Source: Hyphomicrobium sp. (GTDB taxonomy: Bacteria; Pseudomonadota; Alphaproteobacteria; Rhizobiales; Hyphomicrobiaceae). Taken from it: a stretch of DNA of 64,000 bases. The stretch lies in assembly GCF_019744875.1 (NCBI RefSeq), contig NZ_JAIETU010000005.1, positions 930,001-994,000 of the forward strand, written 5' to 3'. Shown one piece after another: positions 1 to 8,506 of this stretch. The notes under the pieces were generated by a model that had not been told where the DNA came from, did no database searches, and worked only from the letters and a program-made list of their open reading frames with translations. Made by a program: the position numbers and the translations under genes. Numbering within the stretch: position 1 is the stretch's first letter; each line of letters opens with the position of its first letter.

Positions 1-1
1 G

Positions 2-781
2 TCAGATGCTGTCTATCGCCTCGGCCGATTCCGGCAGCGTCTGGCCGCCATCGACGACGATTGTCTGGCCGGTGATGTAGCTGGCTTCCTTCGATGCCAG
101 GAACAACGCGGCATATCCGATATCCTCGACGTTGCCGAGCCGCTTCAGAGGAATAGCCTTTGCCATGCCGTCGAGATAGCTCTGACCCAGGTCTTGCAGG
201 CCTTCGGTGATGATGTTGCCAGGCAGCACGGCGTTGATCGTCGTTTTATAGCGTGCCAGCTCCATCGCGGCCGTCCGCATGAAGCCGAGCTGACCGGCTT
301 TCGTTGCGCCGTAGTGCGACCAGCCTGGGTAGCCGGTGACCGGACCTGTGATCGATGACGTCACGACCACGCGCCCGCTTCCTGCCGCCTCAAACGCCGG
401 AATGCACGCCTTGACGCACAGGAACGTGCTCTTGAGGTTGCTGTGCATCACCTGGTCCCAGTCGTCGGGCGACAGGTCCACGATCTTCTTCTGCGGGAAC
501 GCGCCTGCATTGGCGCAGAGCACGTCGATCTTGCCGAACGACTGTAGCGTCTTCGTCACTAGCCCCTGCACGCTGCCCCAATCCGAAACGTCCGTTTCGT
601 GCGCGATGGCCGTTCCCCCGGCCACGCGGATCTCGTGCGCGGTCGCTTCGGCAGCATCCATGCCGCGCGCCGCGATCACGACCTTCGCGCCCTGCCTGGC
701 GAATACCCGGGCGATGCCTTTTCCGATTCCCTTCGACCCGCCCGTCACAATGACGCTCTGGCCTGCGATTGACGTCAGCAT
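2..781 (-). CDS. SDR-family NAD(P)-dependent oxidoreductase
   Basis: A 259-residue classical short-chain dehydrogenase/reductase. It has the Rossmann glycine motif GGSKGIG (residues 14-20), the NAG motif near 91-93, and the catalytic Ser about 143, Tyr157 and Lys161 in the order S-x(13)-YGATK. The C-terminal ITGQTIVVDGG strand is typical of the FabG-like subgroup. It lies 16 bp after a polyamine-type ABC importer on the same strand, so it probably oxidises or reduces a product of the imported compound. The substrate cannot be told from sequence. The gene is complete, with its stop at the window edge. Confidence 0.9.
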   Translation of the reverse strand: MLTSIAGQSVIVTGGSKGIGKGIARVFARQGAKVVIAARGMDAAEATAHEIRVAGGTAIAHETDVSDWGSVQGLVTKTLQSFGKIDVLCANAGAFPQKKIVDLSPDDWDQVMHSNLKSTFLCVKACIPAFEAAGSGRVVVTSSITGPVTGYPGWSHYGATKAGQLGFMRTAAMELARYKTTINAVLPGNIITEGLQDLGQSYLDGMAKAIPLKRLGNVEDIGYAALFLASKEASYITGQTIVVDGGQTLPESAEAIDSI

Positions 782-797
782 ATGAGAGATCTCCCCG

Positions 798-1604
798 TCA
801 GTTCGTGGTGTTGCGCTTGAAGCGAGTGGTCAGCATCGACACGGCGAAGGCGACGACGACGAGCACGATCGAAGCCGCCACCGACAGCATGCCGACAGTT
901 GGAACCAGAGGCGAGTAGCCGGAGACCATTTTCGCGTAGAGCCATTCCGGCAGCGTCAAGTCTGCTCCGGTCGTGAACAGCGACAACGGAAAATTGCCCC
1001 AGCTGAGCAGGAAGGAGAACAACCCCGCCGAGATGACGCCCGGCATTAGCAGCGGGATCGTCACCTCGCGCAGCGTTTGCCAGGTCGAGCAGCCCATGTC
1101 GCGCGCGGCCTCTTCCAGTGCCGGATCGAAGCTGTAAGCACGGATAGCGATGATCAGCGTGGCGATCGGCGCGATCCATACCAGATGCGCAATGATTGCC
1201 GTGTGCCAGGTCGGCGTAATGCCAACGGCGTTGAACCACATGAGCAGCGCCAGCCCGAGCACCGATTGCGGAAAGAAAATCGGAAGCAGGATGAGCTTCT
1301 GATAGAGTCTGCGAAACCGCCAATGATAGCGCGCAAACGCCAGCGCGCCGAAGAAGCCCAGTACCATCGAGATGATTGTCACGATGGTTGCCACCTGCAG
1401 CGAGATCCACAGGAGATCTGAGACCGTGTCACTCTCGAGCGCCTGCCCATACCATTGCGTGGTGTACTGGCGGATCGGGAATGAGAGATAGCGCGCCTGC
1501 GAGACCGACGCGAAGCCGACCGAGATCAGGGGCAAATAGAGAAACGCCAGGATCAGAATGCCATAGGCATAAAGCCCAATGCGACCGCCCTTGGAGGGGT
1601 TCAT
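798..1604 (-). CDS. ABC transporter permease, PotC-like
   Basis: A 268-residue inner-membrane permease of the spermidine/putrescine type (BPD_transp_1), with about six hydrophobic segments and the EAA-type loop EEAARDMGCSTWQTLREVTIPLL, which contacts the ATPase. I set the start at ATG 1602-1604 because it follows a strong GGAGGAGG ribosome site and overlaps the upstream permease stop as ATGA. The open frame continues further upstream but that part has no permease similarity. It pairs with the preceding PotB-like permease to form the importer channel. Confidence 0.93.
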   Translation of the reverse strand: MNPSKGGRIGLYAYGILILAFLYLPLISVGFASVSQARYLSFPIRQYTTQWYGQALESDTVSDLLWISLQVATIVTIISMVLGFFGALAFARYHWRFRRLYQKLILLPIFFPQSVLGLALLMWFNAVGITPTWHTAIIAHLVWIAPIATLIIAIRAYSFDPALEEAARDMGCSTWQTLREVTIPLLMPGVISAGLFSFLLSWGNFPLSLFTTGADLTLPEWLYAKMVSGYSPLVPTVGMLSVAASIVLVVVAFAVSMLTTRFKRNTTN

Positions 1605-2458
1605 CAGCGCCTCCTCCCCATGATGGCATCGAGATCGATCCGCGATACGCCGAAGATGGCGAGTGTGCCCACGACGCCGATCAGCGTCACGGCGAGCGCC
1701 GATCCCAAGGGCCAGTTCTGTCCGTAGGTGAACGCACGCTCGATCTCGTCCGAGATGACGATCACTGCGCGCCCGCCGAGCAGCTTGGATTCCGCGATGG
1801 CACCGGCCGTGAGCACGAACGTGATCAGGCAACCGACCATGATCCCGGGAGCTGCAAGCGGCAACTCCACTTCGCGGAAAATCTGCCACCGATTGGCGCC
1901 GAGATCGAAAGCGGCCTGCCGAGCGTCATCAGGCACCATCGAGATACCCTGGGCGAGGGGAAACAGCATGAACGGCAGGTAGACGTAGACCAGACCGAAA
2001 ATGATCACCGGCACATTGTACAGCAAGCCGTCGAAGCTCTGCCCGGTCCAGGTGCGCCAGTAGCCTTCGATGAGGCCGCCTTTCATCAACGTCAGCACCC
2101 AGCCGAAGAGGCGGATGTTCTCCGATACGAAAAGCGTCATCACCACACCGATTGTGAGCACCAGCGTGAAGCGACCGAAAACCTTGGCCATAGCGAATGC
2201 GAGCGGCCAGCAGATCACGAACAGGATGAGCGTCGCCGCAAGCGCCATGGCCAGCGAAACCAGCAGCGACTCCCAATAGCCTTCCTTCACCATGATGGCG
2301 TAGGAGGAGAAGTCGGGCAGGTTCGCGAGCGAGAACACCTTCTGCGGCATCATCGAGAACGCGGCCACCACGATCAGCGGCGCCAGAAATCCAGCCGCGA
2401 GAAAAAGTACGACCGGGAGTGCGCTCAGAGCACCGAGACGCTGGTTGATGCGCTCCAC
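1604..2458 (-). CDS. ABC transporter permease, PotB-like
   Basis: A 284-residue inner-membrane permease with about six membrane segments and an EAA loop (RQAAFDLGANRWQIFREVELPL). The start codon is GTG at 2456-2458, one base beyond the stop of the ATPase gene. The pair of unequal permeases, PotB-like then PotC-like, is the usual layout of polyamine, thiamine or iron importers of this family. Upstream genes give the ATPase and binding protein, so the whole importer is present in one operon. Confidence 0.93.
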   Translation of the reverse strand: MERINQRLGALSALPVVLFLAAGFLAPLIVVAAFSMMPQKVFSLANLPDFSSYAIMVKEGYWESLLVSLAMALAATLILFVICWPLAFAMAKVFGRFTLVLTIGVVMTLFVSENIRLFGWVLTLMKGGLIEGYWRTWTGQSFDGLLYNVPVIIFGLVYVYLPFMLFPLAQGISMVPDDARQAAFDLGANRWQIFREVELPLAAPGIMVGCLITFVLTAGAIAESKLLGGRAVIVISDEIERAFTYGQNWPLGSALAVTLIGVVGTLAIFGVSRIDLDAIMGRRR

Positions 2459-2459
2459 G

Positions 2460-3536
2460 CTAGGCCTCCTGGATCAGATGCGCCCGATCGAGATCGAAGC
2501 CAATCCGCGTTCGCGCGCCGGGCTCCCAGGACACGCGGTTCTCGCGCGAGAGTTCGACCGTCACTTTGTAACCGCTGGCAAGACGAACGAGATACTGCAT
2601 GCGGGAACCGAGCAGATATTCGGACTCGATCACGCCGTCCGCCGTCGCGTCCGCGACCTCTCCGGCAGCCAACAGCCGCACGCTTTCCGGGCGCGCCATC
2701 AGGTATCCCTTGAACTCCGGCGACAAGCCGCGCGCCTTCGCGACGGCCGGATCAATCGAAACGTCCTCAAACGCGATCGAGGCGGCACCGTCTCGGGTGT
2801 GGAAGAGATTGACCTCACCCATGAACTCCGCGACGAAGCGGCTCTTGGGCTTGGCGTAGATTTCCTCGGCCGGTCCGATCTGCTCGAAGCCGCCGGACTT
2901 CATGATCGCGATCCGGTCGGACATCACCATCGCCTCCTCGAGGCTGTGGGTAATGTAGATGAACGTCTTTCCCGTCCGCTGATGCAGGTCTTTGAGCTCT
3001 TTCTCCAGCATCTTGCGCAGTCGGAAGTCGAGTGCCGACAACGGCTCGTCGAAGAACAGGATTTCGGGATCGAACGCGAGGGCGCGTGCCAGCGCCACGC
3101 GCTGCCGTTCTCCGCCCGAGCACTGCTGGATGCGCTTGTCGTAGTAATGCTGCGGCAGGCGCACCACGTCGAGAAGCTCCAGAGCGCGAGCCCGCCGCTG
3201 CGCGGCATCGACGCCGCGGATCTTCAGCGGAAACTCGATGTTTTCGCCGACCGAGCGATGCGGAAACAGCGCCAGCGACTGAAACACCATGCACGTGGGC
3301 CGCCGGTTTGCGGGCACGTCGTCGATGCGCCGATCCTTGAGCCAGATCTCGCCGCTGGTCGGCTCTTCCATGCCGACCAGGAGACGGATCAGCGTGGTCT
3401 TGCCGCTGCCCGAGGGGCCGACGATGGCCAGAAACTCGCCGTCATCGACAGTAAGATTGACGGAGTCCAGTGCCGTAAATTCGTCGAACGTCTTTTTGAG
3501 ATCGACAATCCTGAGAATGGGCTGCGTCTGCGTCAT
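2460..3536 (-). CDS. ABC transporter ATP-binding protein, PotA-like
   Basis: A 358-residue ATPase. Walker A is GPSGSGKT (about 40-47), the signature is CSGGERQRVALARAL, Walker B is LFFDEPLSALD, and a TOBE-like domain fills the C-terminal third, as in PotA/FbpC. I chose the start at 3534-3536 (MTQTQPIL), where conserved sequence begins. An alternative ATG at 3615-3617 overlaps the previous stop, but it would place a 12-bp perfect hairpin inside the coding region and add 27 residues unlike the family. The ATPase powers the two permeases that follow. Confidence 0.92.
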   Translation of the reverse strand: MTQTQPILRIVDLKKTFDEFTALDSVNLTVDDGEFLAIVGPSGSGKTTLIRLLVGMEEPTSGEIWLKDRRIDDVPANRRPTCMVFQSLALFPHRSVGENIEFPLKIRGVDAAQRRARALELLDVVRLPQHYYDKRIQQCSGGERQRVALARALAFDPEILFFDEPLSALDFRLRKMLEKELKDLHQRTGKTFIYITHSLEEAMVMSDRIAIMKSGGFEQIGPAEEIYAKPKSRFVAEFMGEVNLFHTRDGAASIAFEDVSIDPAVAKARGLSPEFKGYLMARPESVRLLAAGEVADATADGVIESEYLLGSRMQYLVRLASGYKVTVELSRENRVSWEPGARTRIGFDLDRAHLIQEA

Positions 3537-3572
3537 GGCTCTCGGTACGGGCGGGGCGCCGGAATGAGAAAC

Positions 3573-3599
3573 GCCCGCCTTCTCATCGAGAAGGCGGGC
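3573..3599 (-). terminator. Intra-operon hairpin after the binding-protein gene
   Basis: A perfect 12-bp inverted repeat (GCCCGCCTTCTC and its complement) with a 3-base loop lies between the stop of the solute-binding gene (3614) and the chosen ATPase start (3536). On the minus strand it is followed only by GTTTCT, so it is at best a leaky terminator or an mRNA-stabilising stem. That fits the usual excess of binding protein over membrane subunits in ABC operons. Confidence 0.6.
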
Positions 3600-3613
3600 C
3601 GGGGTCACGAGGT

Positions 3614-4747
3614 TCATCGACGCTTCGCCGCCGTGTAGATCTTGAGCAAATCGTCGTAGTTGGGAACAACCGAGAAATCGACGGAGCGTTTCAGTTCTTC
3701 TCCGAGACTATCCCACTGGATCGCATCGAGCTCTGCCGTATTCCAGAGCTTGAAGGTCTCCGGATCGCCCATCTGGCTGACCGGATTGTAAGTGCCCTCG
3801 GCGAAGCTGACCGCTTTGGCAATTTCGCCCTTCTGCACGAATTCGAGGAAATCTTCGGCGCGCGGACTGCCGTCCGGATTGTTGACCACCGACGTGAGCT
3901 CGATCCAGACACAGCCGCCTTTGCCGTCCACCGGGCCACTCTTCGGCGTGATGGCGCGAATGTTGTTCGCGCCGTCGAAGCGTGCCGGGCTGGCCGTGTA
4001 GGTGCCGCCCGTGAAGTAGGCGTCGATTTCGCCGTTGATCAGCGCGGTGTTCATAGCGACGAGGTCGTCGCTCAGCATCTTGGCGCCTTCGAATACAGCC
4101 TTCGTTGTGTCGGTGAACTTTTTGACACCGGCGTCATCGACCGCTTTGAACGGGTCGATGCCGGCCGTCATGCAGAGGTGAATGACGTTCCAGTTGTCGT
4201 AGGTGAGGACGCCGTAGCGGCCCTTCATCTTCGGATCGAGGAACAGCGACCAGCCCTGGTCTTCGGCGGTTTCGCGACTGATCTTGTCGGTGTTGACGAC
4301 GAAGCTGAAAGGACCGTAGCGCTGCGGCATGCCGATGAGCTCGCCGCTCTCGGCGAACGCCAGCGGATAGGGCGCCGAGAATTCGGGCGACATCTTCGCG
4401 AAGTAAGGAAGAAAGCGCTCTTTGTTGAGCGGCTTGATAAGATTTTCCGGAAACAGCTGCTGGCGGGCCCACGGCTGGTTGACGTTGATGAGATCCCAGA
4501 CCTTCAGTTCGCCCGCGCGAAGCTTGTTGATCATGTCGGGATCGGACGTGCCGCTTTCGGCGCGCGTGGTGACGCCAGGGAAAGCTTTTCGGAAGGGACC
4601 GAGCACGTTGTCGGTGTTGTAGCCCTCCCAGCAGAGGATGTTCATTTCCTTGTCGCGAGCGGCGAAGGCTTTGCCCGCTGGTCCGAGCGCCGCCAAACCT
4701 GCGGCTGCGCCAACGCATTTTGCGAACTGACGACGATTGAGGTGCAT
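3614..4747 (-). CDS. Polyamine-type extracellular solute-binding protein
   Basis: A 377-residue periplasmic binding protein of the PotD/PotF (SBP_bac_8) family. It opens with a Tat-like signal (NRRQFAKC, then a hydrophobic stretch ending at AFAA, about residue 30). The mature part begins MNILCWEGYNTDNVLGPF, the usual opening of this family. It is the first gene of the leftward importer operon. Ligand is not readable from sequence. Linkage to a phospho-lyase-type enzyme hints at an amino alcohol or hydroxylated amine rather than simple putrescine. Confidence 0.9.
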   Translation of the reverse strand: MHLNRRQFAKCVGAAAGLAALGPAGKAFAARDKEMNILCWEGYNTDNVLGPFRKAFPGVTTRAESGTSDPDMINKLRAGELKVWDLINVNQPWARQQLFPENLIKPLNKERFLPYFAKMSPEFSAPYPLAFAESGELIGMPQRYGPFSFVVNTDKISRETAEDQGWSLFLDPKMKGRYGVLTYDNWNVIHLCMTAGIDPFKAVDDAGVKKFTDTTKAVFEGAKMLSDDLVAMNTALINGEIDAYFTGGTYTASPARFDGANNIRAITPKSGPVDGKGGCVWIELTSVVNNPDGSPRAEDFLEFVQKGEIAKAVSFAEGTYNPVSQMGDPETFKLWNTAELDAIQWDSLGEELKRSVDFSVVPNYDDLLKIYTAAKRR

Positions 4748-4956
4748 ACACTTCTCCCTGGGTCGAAGTACCCGGTGTTTCCCCTAGATGTCGGTGGACC
4801 TGTTTTTTGGGTCCGTTTTTACCCGCCGCGTGCATTTCGCATCTCGCCGGATTGCAGCTAGGTTCAGCGAGAATTGTTGCAAAACGCAAGCGGAATGTTG
4901 CAGGTCGCAGAAATTTTCCGTATGTCGGTTGCTGACGGAAGCGATAGGACACGCCG
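4748..4956. promoter_or_regulatory. Divergent promoter region, importer versus kinase operons
   Basis: This 209-bp gap separates two divergent operons and must hold both promoters. It carries two similar boxes, GAATTGTTGCAAAAC (4871-4885) and GAATGTTGCA (4893-4902), spaced about two helical turns apart. A related GTCGCAAAAC occurs at 8152-8161 upstream of the DeoR gene. These are candidate operators for that regulator. This is pattern matching only; no clear -35/-10 pair stands out. Confidence 0.35.
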
Positions 4957-5955
4957 ATGGCAGGGCTCTACGGGGACAAATTTGTCGAGGAACTGCGTCA
5001 GGGGCTGACAGGGCTCGTCAACCGCTGGGGACTGCCTGCCTCCTGCACGGTGCAAACCCTCAATGTTTCGGAGAATGCCACCTTCAAGGCGGTCGATCCC
5101 GATACCGGCAGGCAGATCATTCTGCGCGTCCACCGCCCGGGCTACCATCGGCCGGACGAGATCCAGTCCGAGCTGGACTGGATCCTCGATCTTCGCTGGC
5201 ACGGCGTTGTTGCAACCCCCAAGCCCTTGCCGATCGACGACGGCAGCTACATCGGCAGCATGTTCGCCGCCGGCGACGTGCGCAAAGTCGTGGCTTTCGA
5301 ATTCATGACCGGCGTCGAGCCTGAGCAGAACGCCGGAATTGTTGCGGGCTTCCGCGAGTTGGGTGCGATCAGCGCGCGTCTGCATCGTCACGCACGCACC
5401 TGGCAGCGGCCGGACTCGTTCCGTCGCAAGGCGTGGACCTACGAGACAATGCTTGGCGGGGCTCCGTTGTGGGGCGACTGGCGGGACGCGCTCGGCCTCA
5501 CGTCCGACGGCAAGGCCATCCTCGAACGGGCGAGCCTCGAATTGCAGAAGTTTCTCGCGGCCTATGGCGAGGGGCCCGAGCGCTTCGGCTTGATCCATGC
5601 CGACTTGCGGCTCGCCAACCTGTTGGTCGATGGCGGTCGCCTGGGCGTGATCGATTTCGACGACTGTGGGTTTAGCTGGTTCGTCTACGATTTCGCGTCG
5701 GCGGTGAGCTTCATCGAACACGAACCCATCGTGCCCGAGCTGCAATCGGCTTGGGTCGAGGGTTATCGTACGGTCCAGCAGCTTTCCGAAGACGACGTCG
5801 CCGCGATCCCGACATTCGTGTTCCTGCGCCGCTTCCTTCTGACCGCGTGGGTCGCCAGCCACGCCGAAACACCTACCGCTCAAGCGCTCGGCGCACCCTT
5901 CACAGCGGGCACCATCGAGCTTGCGGACGCCTTCTTGTCGAAGATTGGGAATTAG
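4957..5955 (+). CDS. APH-family small-molecule kinase (hydroxylysine/ethanolamine kinase-like)
   Basis: A 332-residue phosphotransferase of the aminoglycoside/choline kinase fold. The catalytic Brenner motif is HADLRLAN (H214, D216, N221) and the metal-binding motif is VIDFDD (D233). It lies 12 bp before a class-III PLP enzyme of the ethanolamine-phosphate/phosphohydroxylysine phospho-lyase group. In animals and bacteria, APH-type kinases of this kind phosphorylate a hydroxylated amine and the phospho-lyase then removes phosphate and ammonia. I infer the same two-step route here. The exact substrate is unknown, and homoserine- or choline-type kinases are alternatives. Confidence 0.8.
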   Translation: MAGLYGDKFVEELRQGLTGLVNRWGLPASCTVQTLNVSENATFKAVDPDTGRQIILRVHRPGYHRPDEIQSELDWILDLRWHGVVATPKPLPIDDGSYIGSMFAAGDVRKVVAFEFMTGVEPEQNAGIVAGFRELGAISARLHRHARTWQRPDSFRRKAWTYETMLGGAPLWGDWRDALGLTSDGKAILERASLELQKFLAAYGEGPERFGLIHADLRLANLLVDGGRLGVIDFDDCGFSWFVYDFASAVSFIEHEPIVPELQSAWVEGYRTVQQLSEDDVAAIPTFVFLRRFLLTAWVASHAETPTAQALGAPFTAGTIELADAFLSKIGN

Positions 5956-5967
5956 GTATTAGCCACC

Positions 5968-7317
5968 ATGGCCACACTCAAAACGCAGGCGGCAGCGCGT
6001 CAGATCCTCGATATGAACGCTTTCGATGCCGGCGCGCATGAAGGCAATCTCAATCCGTTGCTGGCGCGCCGCATGGCGAATGCCGGCGCGGCTGCCGTGC
6101 TGTTCTATCGCGAACCGATCGAGGTCGTATCCGCCAAGGGTTCGTGGATGACCGCCGCGAACGGCACGCGGTATCTCGATTTCTACAACAACGTCCCGTC
6201 AATCGGACACACGCATCCGCGCGTCGTGGCGGCTGTTGCCGATCAGATCGCGCGCCTCAACATCAATACGCGCTACCTCAACAGTGTTGTCGATCTCTAC
6301 ATGGACGCGCTGAAAGCGACGTTTTCGCCCGAGCTGTCCAACGTTGTCTTGTCGTGCAGCGGTAGCGAAGCCAATGATCTCGCCGTGCGCATTGCGGGGG
6401 CGACCTCCGGCGGTATCGGTATCATCGTGTCCGAGAATGCCTATCACGGCAACACGTCGATCATCTCCGACATCTCGCCGTCGGGACGCAAGAGCCGCAA
6501 GCTGCCCGATCATGTCGTCACGGTTGCTGCGCCGTCGGGGCCTGGCCAGAGCGCATCTGTTGAAGACGCATTCGACGCCGACATGAAGCGGGCCATCGCG
6601 GAACTCGAGCGCAGAGGTCACACGGTCTCGGCCTTCGTTTGCGATTCCATTTTTTCGAGTGATGGCGTCTACGCCGATCCGCGCGGCTTCATGCGCAAAG
6701 CCATCGACACCCTGCGCAAGGCGGGCGGTCTCTACGTCGCCGACGAAGTGCAACCAGGTTTTGCGCGCACGGGCGATGCCTTCTGGGGCTTCGCGCGCCA
6801 CGATGTACGGCCTGACATCGTCACCATGGGTAAGCCGATGGGCAATGGGTTCCCAATGGCCGGCCTGGTCACGCGTCCGGAGCTTCTGGAGCGCTTTTGC
6901 GAAGATACCGGCTACTTCAGCACCTTTGGCGGCAACCCGGTGGCGGCTGCGGCCGGCATGGCTGTTCTCGACGTCATCCGCGAGGAAAATCTTCAGGAGA
7001 ACGCGCTGCGCCAGGGCAATTACATCAAAGCGCGCCTTGCCGATCTCGCCTCCAAGGATGAGCGGATCGCGGACGTGCGCGGCGCCGGCCTGTTTCTCGG
7101 CATCGAGCTTTGCCGTCCGGGACAGAAGGACCGTCCGGACGCCGAGGTCGCATCGAGCGTCATCAACGGCCTCAAGGATCGGGGCGTGCTGATTGGCGCC
7201 GCCGGCCGCTACGGCACCACCTTGAAGGTGCGCCCGCCTCTGTCGTTGTCCGAAGAAGAGGCGGATATCTTCGTCGACCGTCTCGCCGACACGCTCGCCG
7301 ATCTCAAGCTCTCGTGA
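5968..7317 (+). CDS. Class-III PLP enzyme, probable ammonia-phospho-lyase
   Basis: A 449-residue fold-type I PLP enzyme. The PLP motif is ADEVQPGFARTG (D259) and the Schiff-base lysine is K289 in TMGKPMGNGFP. Beyond general aminotransferase-III features it has YLDFYNN near 69-75, GHTHPRVV, LNINTRYL and STFGGNPVAAA, which match the ethanolamine-phosphate and 5-phosphohydroxylysine phospho-lyase branch rather than GABA or ornithine transaminases. Directly downstream of the kinase, it probably converts a phosphorylated amino alcohol to an aldehyde plus ammonia and phosphate. A plain transaminase role is still possible. Confidence 0.85.
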   Translation: MATLKTQAAARQILDMNAFDAGAHEGNLNPLLARRMANAGAAAVLFYREPIEVVSAKGSWMTAANGTRYLDFYNNVPSIGHTHPRVVAAVADQIARLNINTRYLNSVVDLYMDALKATFSPELSNVVLSCSGSEANDLAVRIAGATSGGIGIIVSENAYHGNTSIISDISPSGRKSRKLPDHVVTVAAPSGPGQSASVEDAFDADMKRAIAELERRGHTVSAFVCDSIFSSDGVYADPRGFMRKAIDTLRKAGGLYVADEVQPGFARTGDAFWGFARHDVRPDIVTMGKPMGNGFPMAGLVTRPELLERFCEDTGYFSTFGGNPVAAAAGMAVLDVIREENLQENALRQGNYIKARLADLASKDERIADVRGAGLFLGIELCRPGQKDRPDAEVASSVINGLKDRGVLIGAAGRYGTTLKVRPPLSLSEEEADIFVDRLADTLADLKLS

Positions 7318-7326
7318 GCCCGGAGG

Positions 7327-8094
7327 CTAGACTTCGGACGCCACTCTAATCTCGACTTCGGCCGTCTGCATGGACTTGAGCAAGGGCCCGGCCGGATTGC
7401 TATCTGTGACGAGCAGATCGATCTGGCTCCAGCTCGCATAACGGGCCGTGAACATCTCATTGAACTTGGATCCGTCGGCCACGATCATGCGCCGGTTGCC
7501 GCGCTCGATCATGGCGGAATAAATCTCGGCCATCTCAATCAGCGCGTCGCTCGCACCTTCGGGCGCAAGCCCGCTCGCGCCCAAAATGACCCACTGGGCG
7601 TTGTATTGTTCCAGGAAACGCAGCGTTTGCGCGCCGTAGGTCGCGCCTTCTCCAGCAAGGTAGAAGCCTGGTGTCATCAAGACGTTGATCGTCGGATTTG
7701 TGCCCAGGGCCATGGCAATTGCGAACGAATGCGTGATGACGGTGATATTCTGCATGGTGGCGGCCATGCGCCGCGCCACGTGAAGCGTTGTCGCGCCAGA
7801 TCCCATCATGAACACGCTCGCGCCGCTGCAGGCTTCGCACGCCGCCTTGGCGATGCGCGTGCGTTCTTCGATCAGCAGCGTATGCCGTTGCGCGACCGAG
7901 GGTTCGGCCGCCTTGCGCAGGATGGCGCCGCCGTAGGTTCGGTTGATCACCCCTTTGTCCGTCATCTCGTCGAGGTCGCGACGGATCGTTTCGGTGGTGA
8001 CGCGGAGCGCATCCGCGAGCTCGCTCACCCGCAATGTTGGTTGGTTGGAGAGCAACGAGACGATTTCCCGCTGGCGGACGGATTTCTTGTTCAT
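7327..8094 (-). CDS. DeoR/GlpR-family transcriptional regulator
   Basis: A 255-residue regulator. The N-terminal winged helix carries the DeoR signature VSELADALRVTTETIRRDL (about 18-36), and the C-terminal DeoRC sensor domain has the MGSGATT sugar-phosphate-type loop. This family normally binds a phosphorylated intermediate. That would suit control of the adjacent kinase/phospho-lyase operon by its phosphorylated product. It converges on that operon with a 9-bp gap. Confidence 0.9.
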   Translation of the reverse strand: MNKKSVRQREIVSLLSNQPTLRVSELADALRVTTETIRRDLDEMTDKGVINRTYGGAILRKAAEPSVAQRHTLLIEERTRIAKAACEACSGASVFMMGSGATTLHVARRMAATMQNITVITHSFAIAMALGTNPTINVLMTPGFYLAGEGATYGAQTLRFLEQYNAQWVILGASGLAPEGASDALIEMAEIYSAMIERGNRRMIVADGSKFNEMFTARYASWSQIDLLVTDSNPAGPLLKSMQTAEVEIRVASEV

Positions 8095-8252
8095 CTTGCC
8101 GCGCTCTCACCACGCAAAGGAGTAAAAGTCTCAGGACGACCTAAACCAATCGTCGCAAAACTAAGTGTTTACACCGACATGTCACCTGGAAAGTCGAGCC
8201 CGTCCCGTGCGCTTGCAGCGCGCGCGTGCGATGGGTCGCCGACGAATGGAAG

Positions 8253-8297
8253 CGTACGCCCGCTTGGCCATGCGTGAGGTGAGCGTCACGGACAAGC
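8253..8297 (+). repeat. Decayed coding repeat, copy 1 (partner at 40443-40487)
   Basis: This lies in the 412-bp gap 8095-8506, which holds no convincing gene. About 45 bp resembles 40443-40487. Read in the matching frame, both give AYAxLAMREVxVTDK, and most differences fall at third codon positions. That pattern suggests fragments of a once-translated dispersed gene or element, not chance. I do not recognise the family. The rest of the gap holds only the DeoR upstream region. Confidence 0.45.
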
Positions 8298-8506
8298 GAG
8301 ATTCGAATGAAACCGTTCTCGAGACTGCTACGGGCGCAGCATCCACATCGGAGTTAGACCCTGGCGACTGTAAGGTTTGGTTAACGGCACATCTCCGCTC
8401 CGCGCACTGGGGAGCAGCACGTTTCCGCTAGGCTGTGAAAGCGGTCATGGTTGTTAACTGCCATCAGCTTTCCGAAACTCGGCAGTCCCGGAGCTCACGT
8501 CAACGC

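Noticed and set aside
1376-3638. Long rightward frames (1376-2713 and 2445-3638) across the ABC importer genes
   Set aside because: Mirror frames of the permease and ATPase genes; composition is non-protein-like.
8165-8431. 88-codon rightward frame as a gene
   Set aside because: No ribosome site and no domain; only the short stretch shared with 40.4 kb is of interest.
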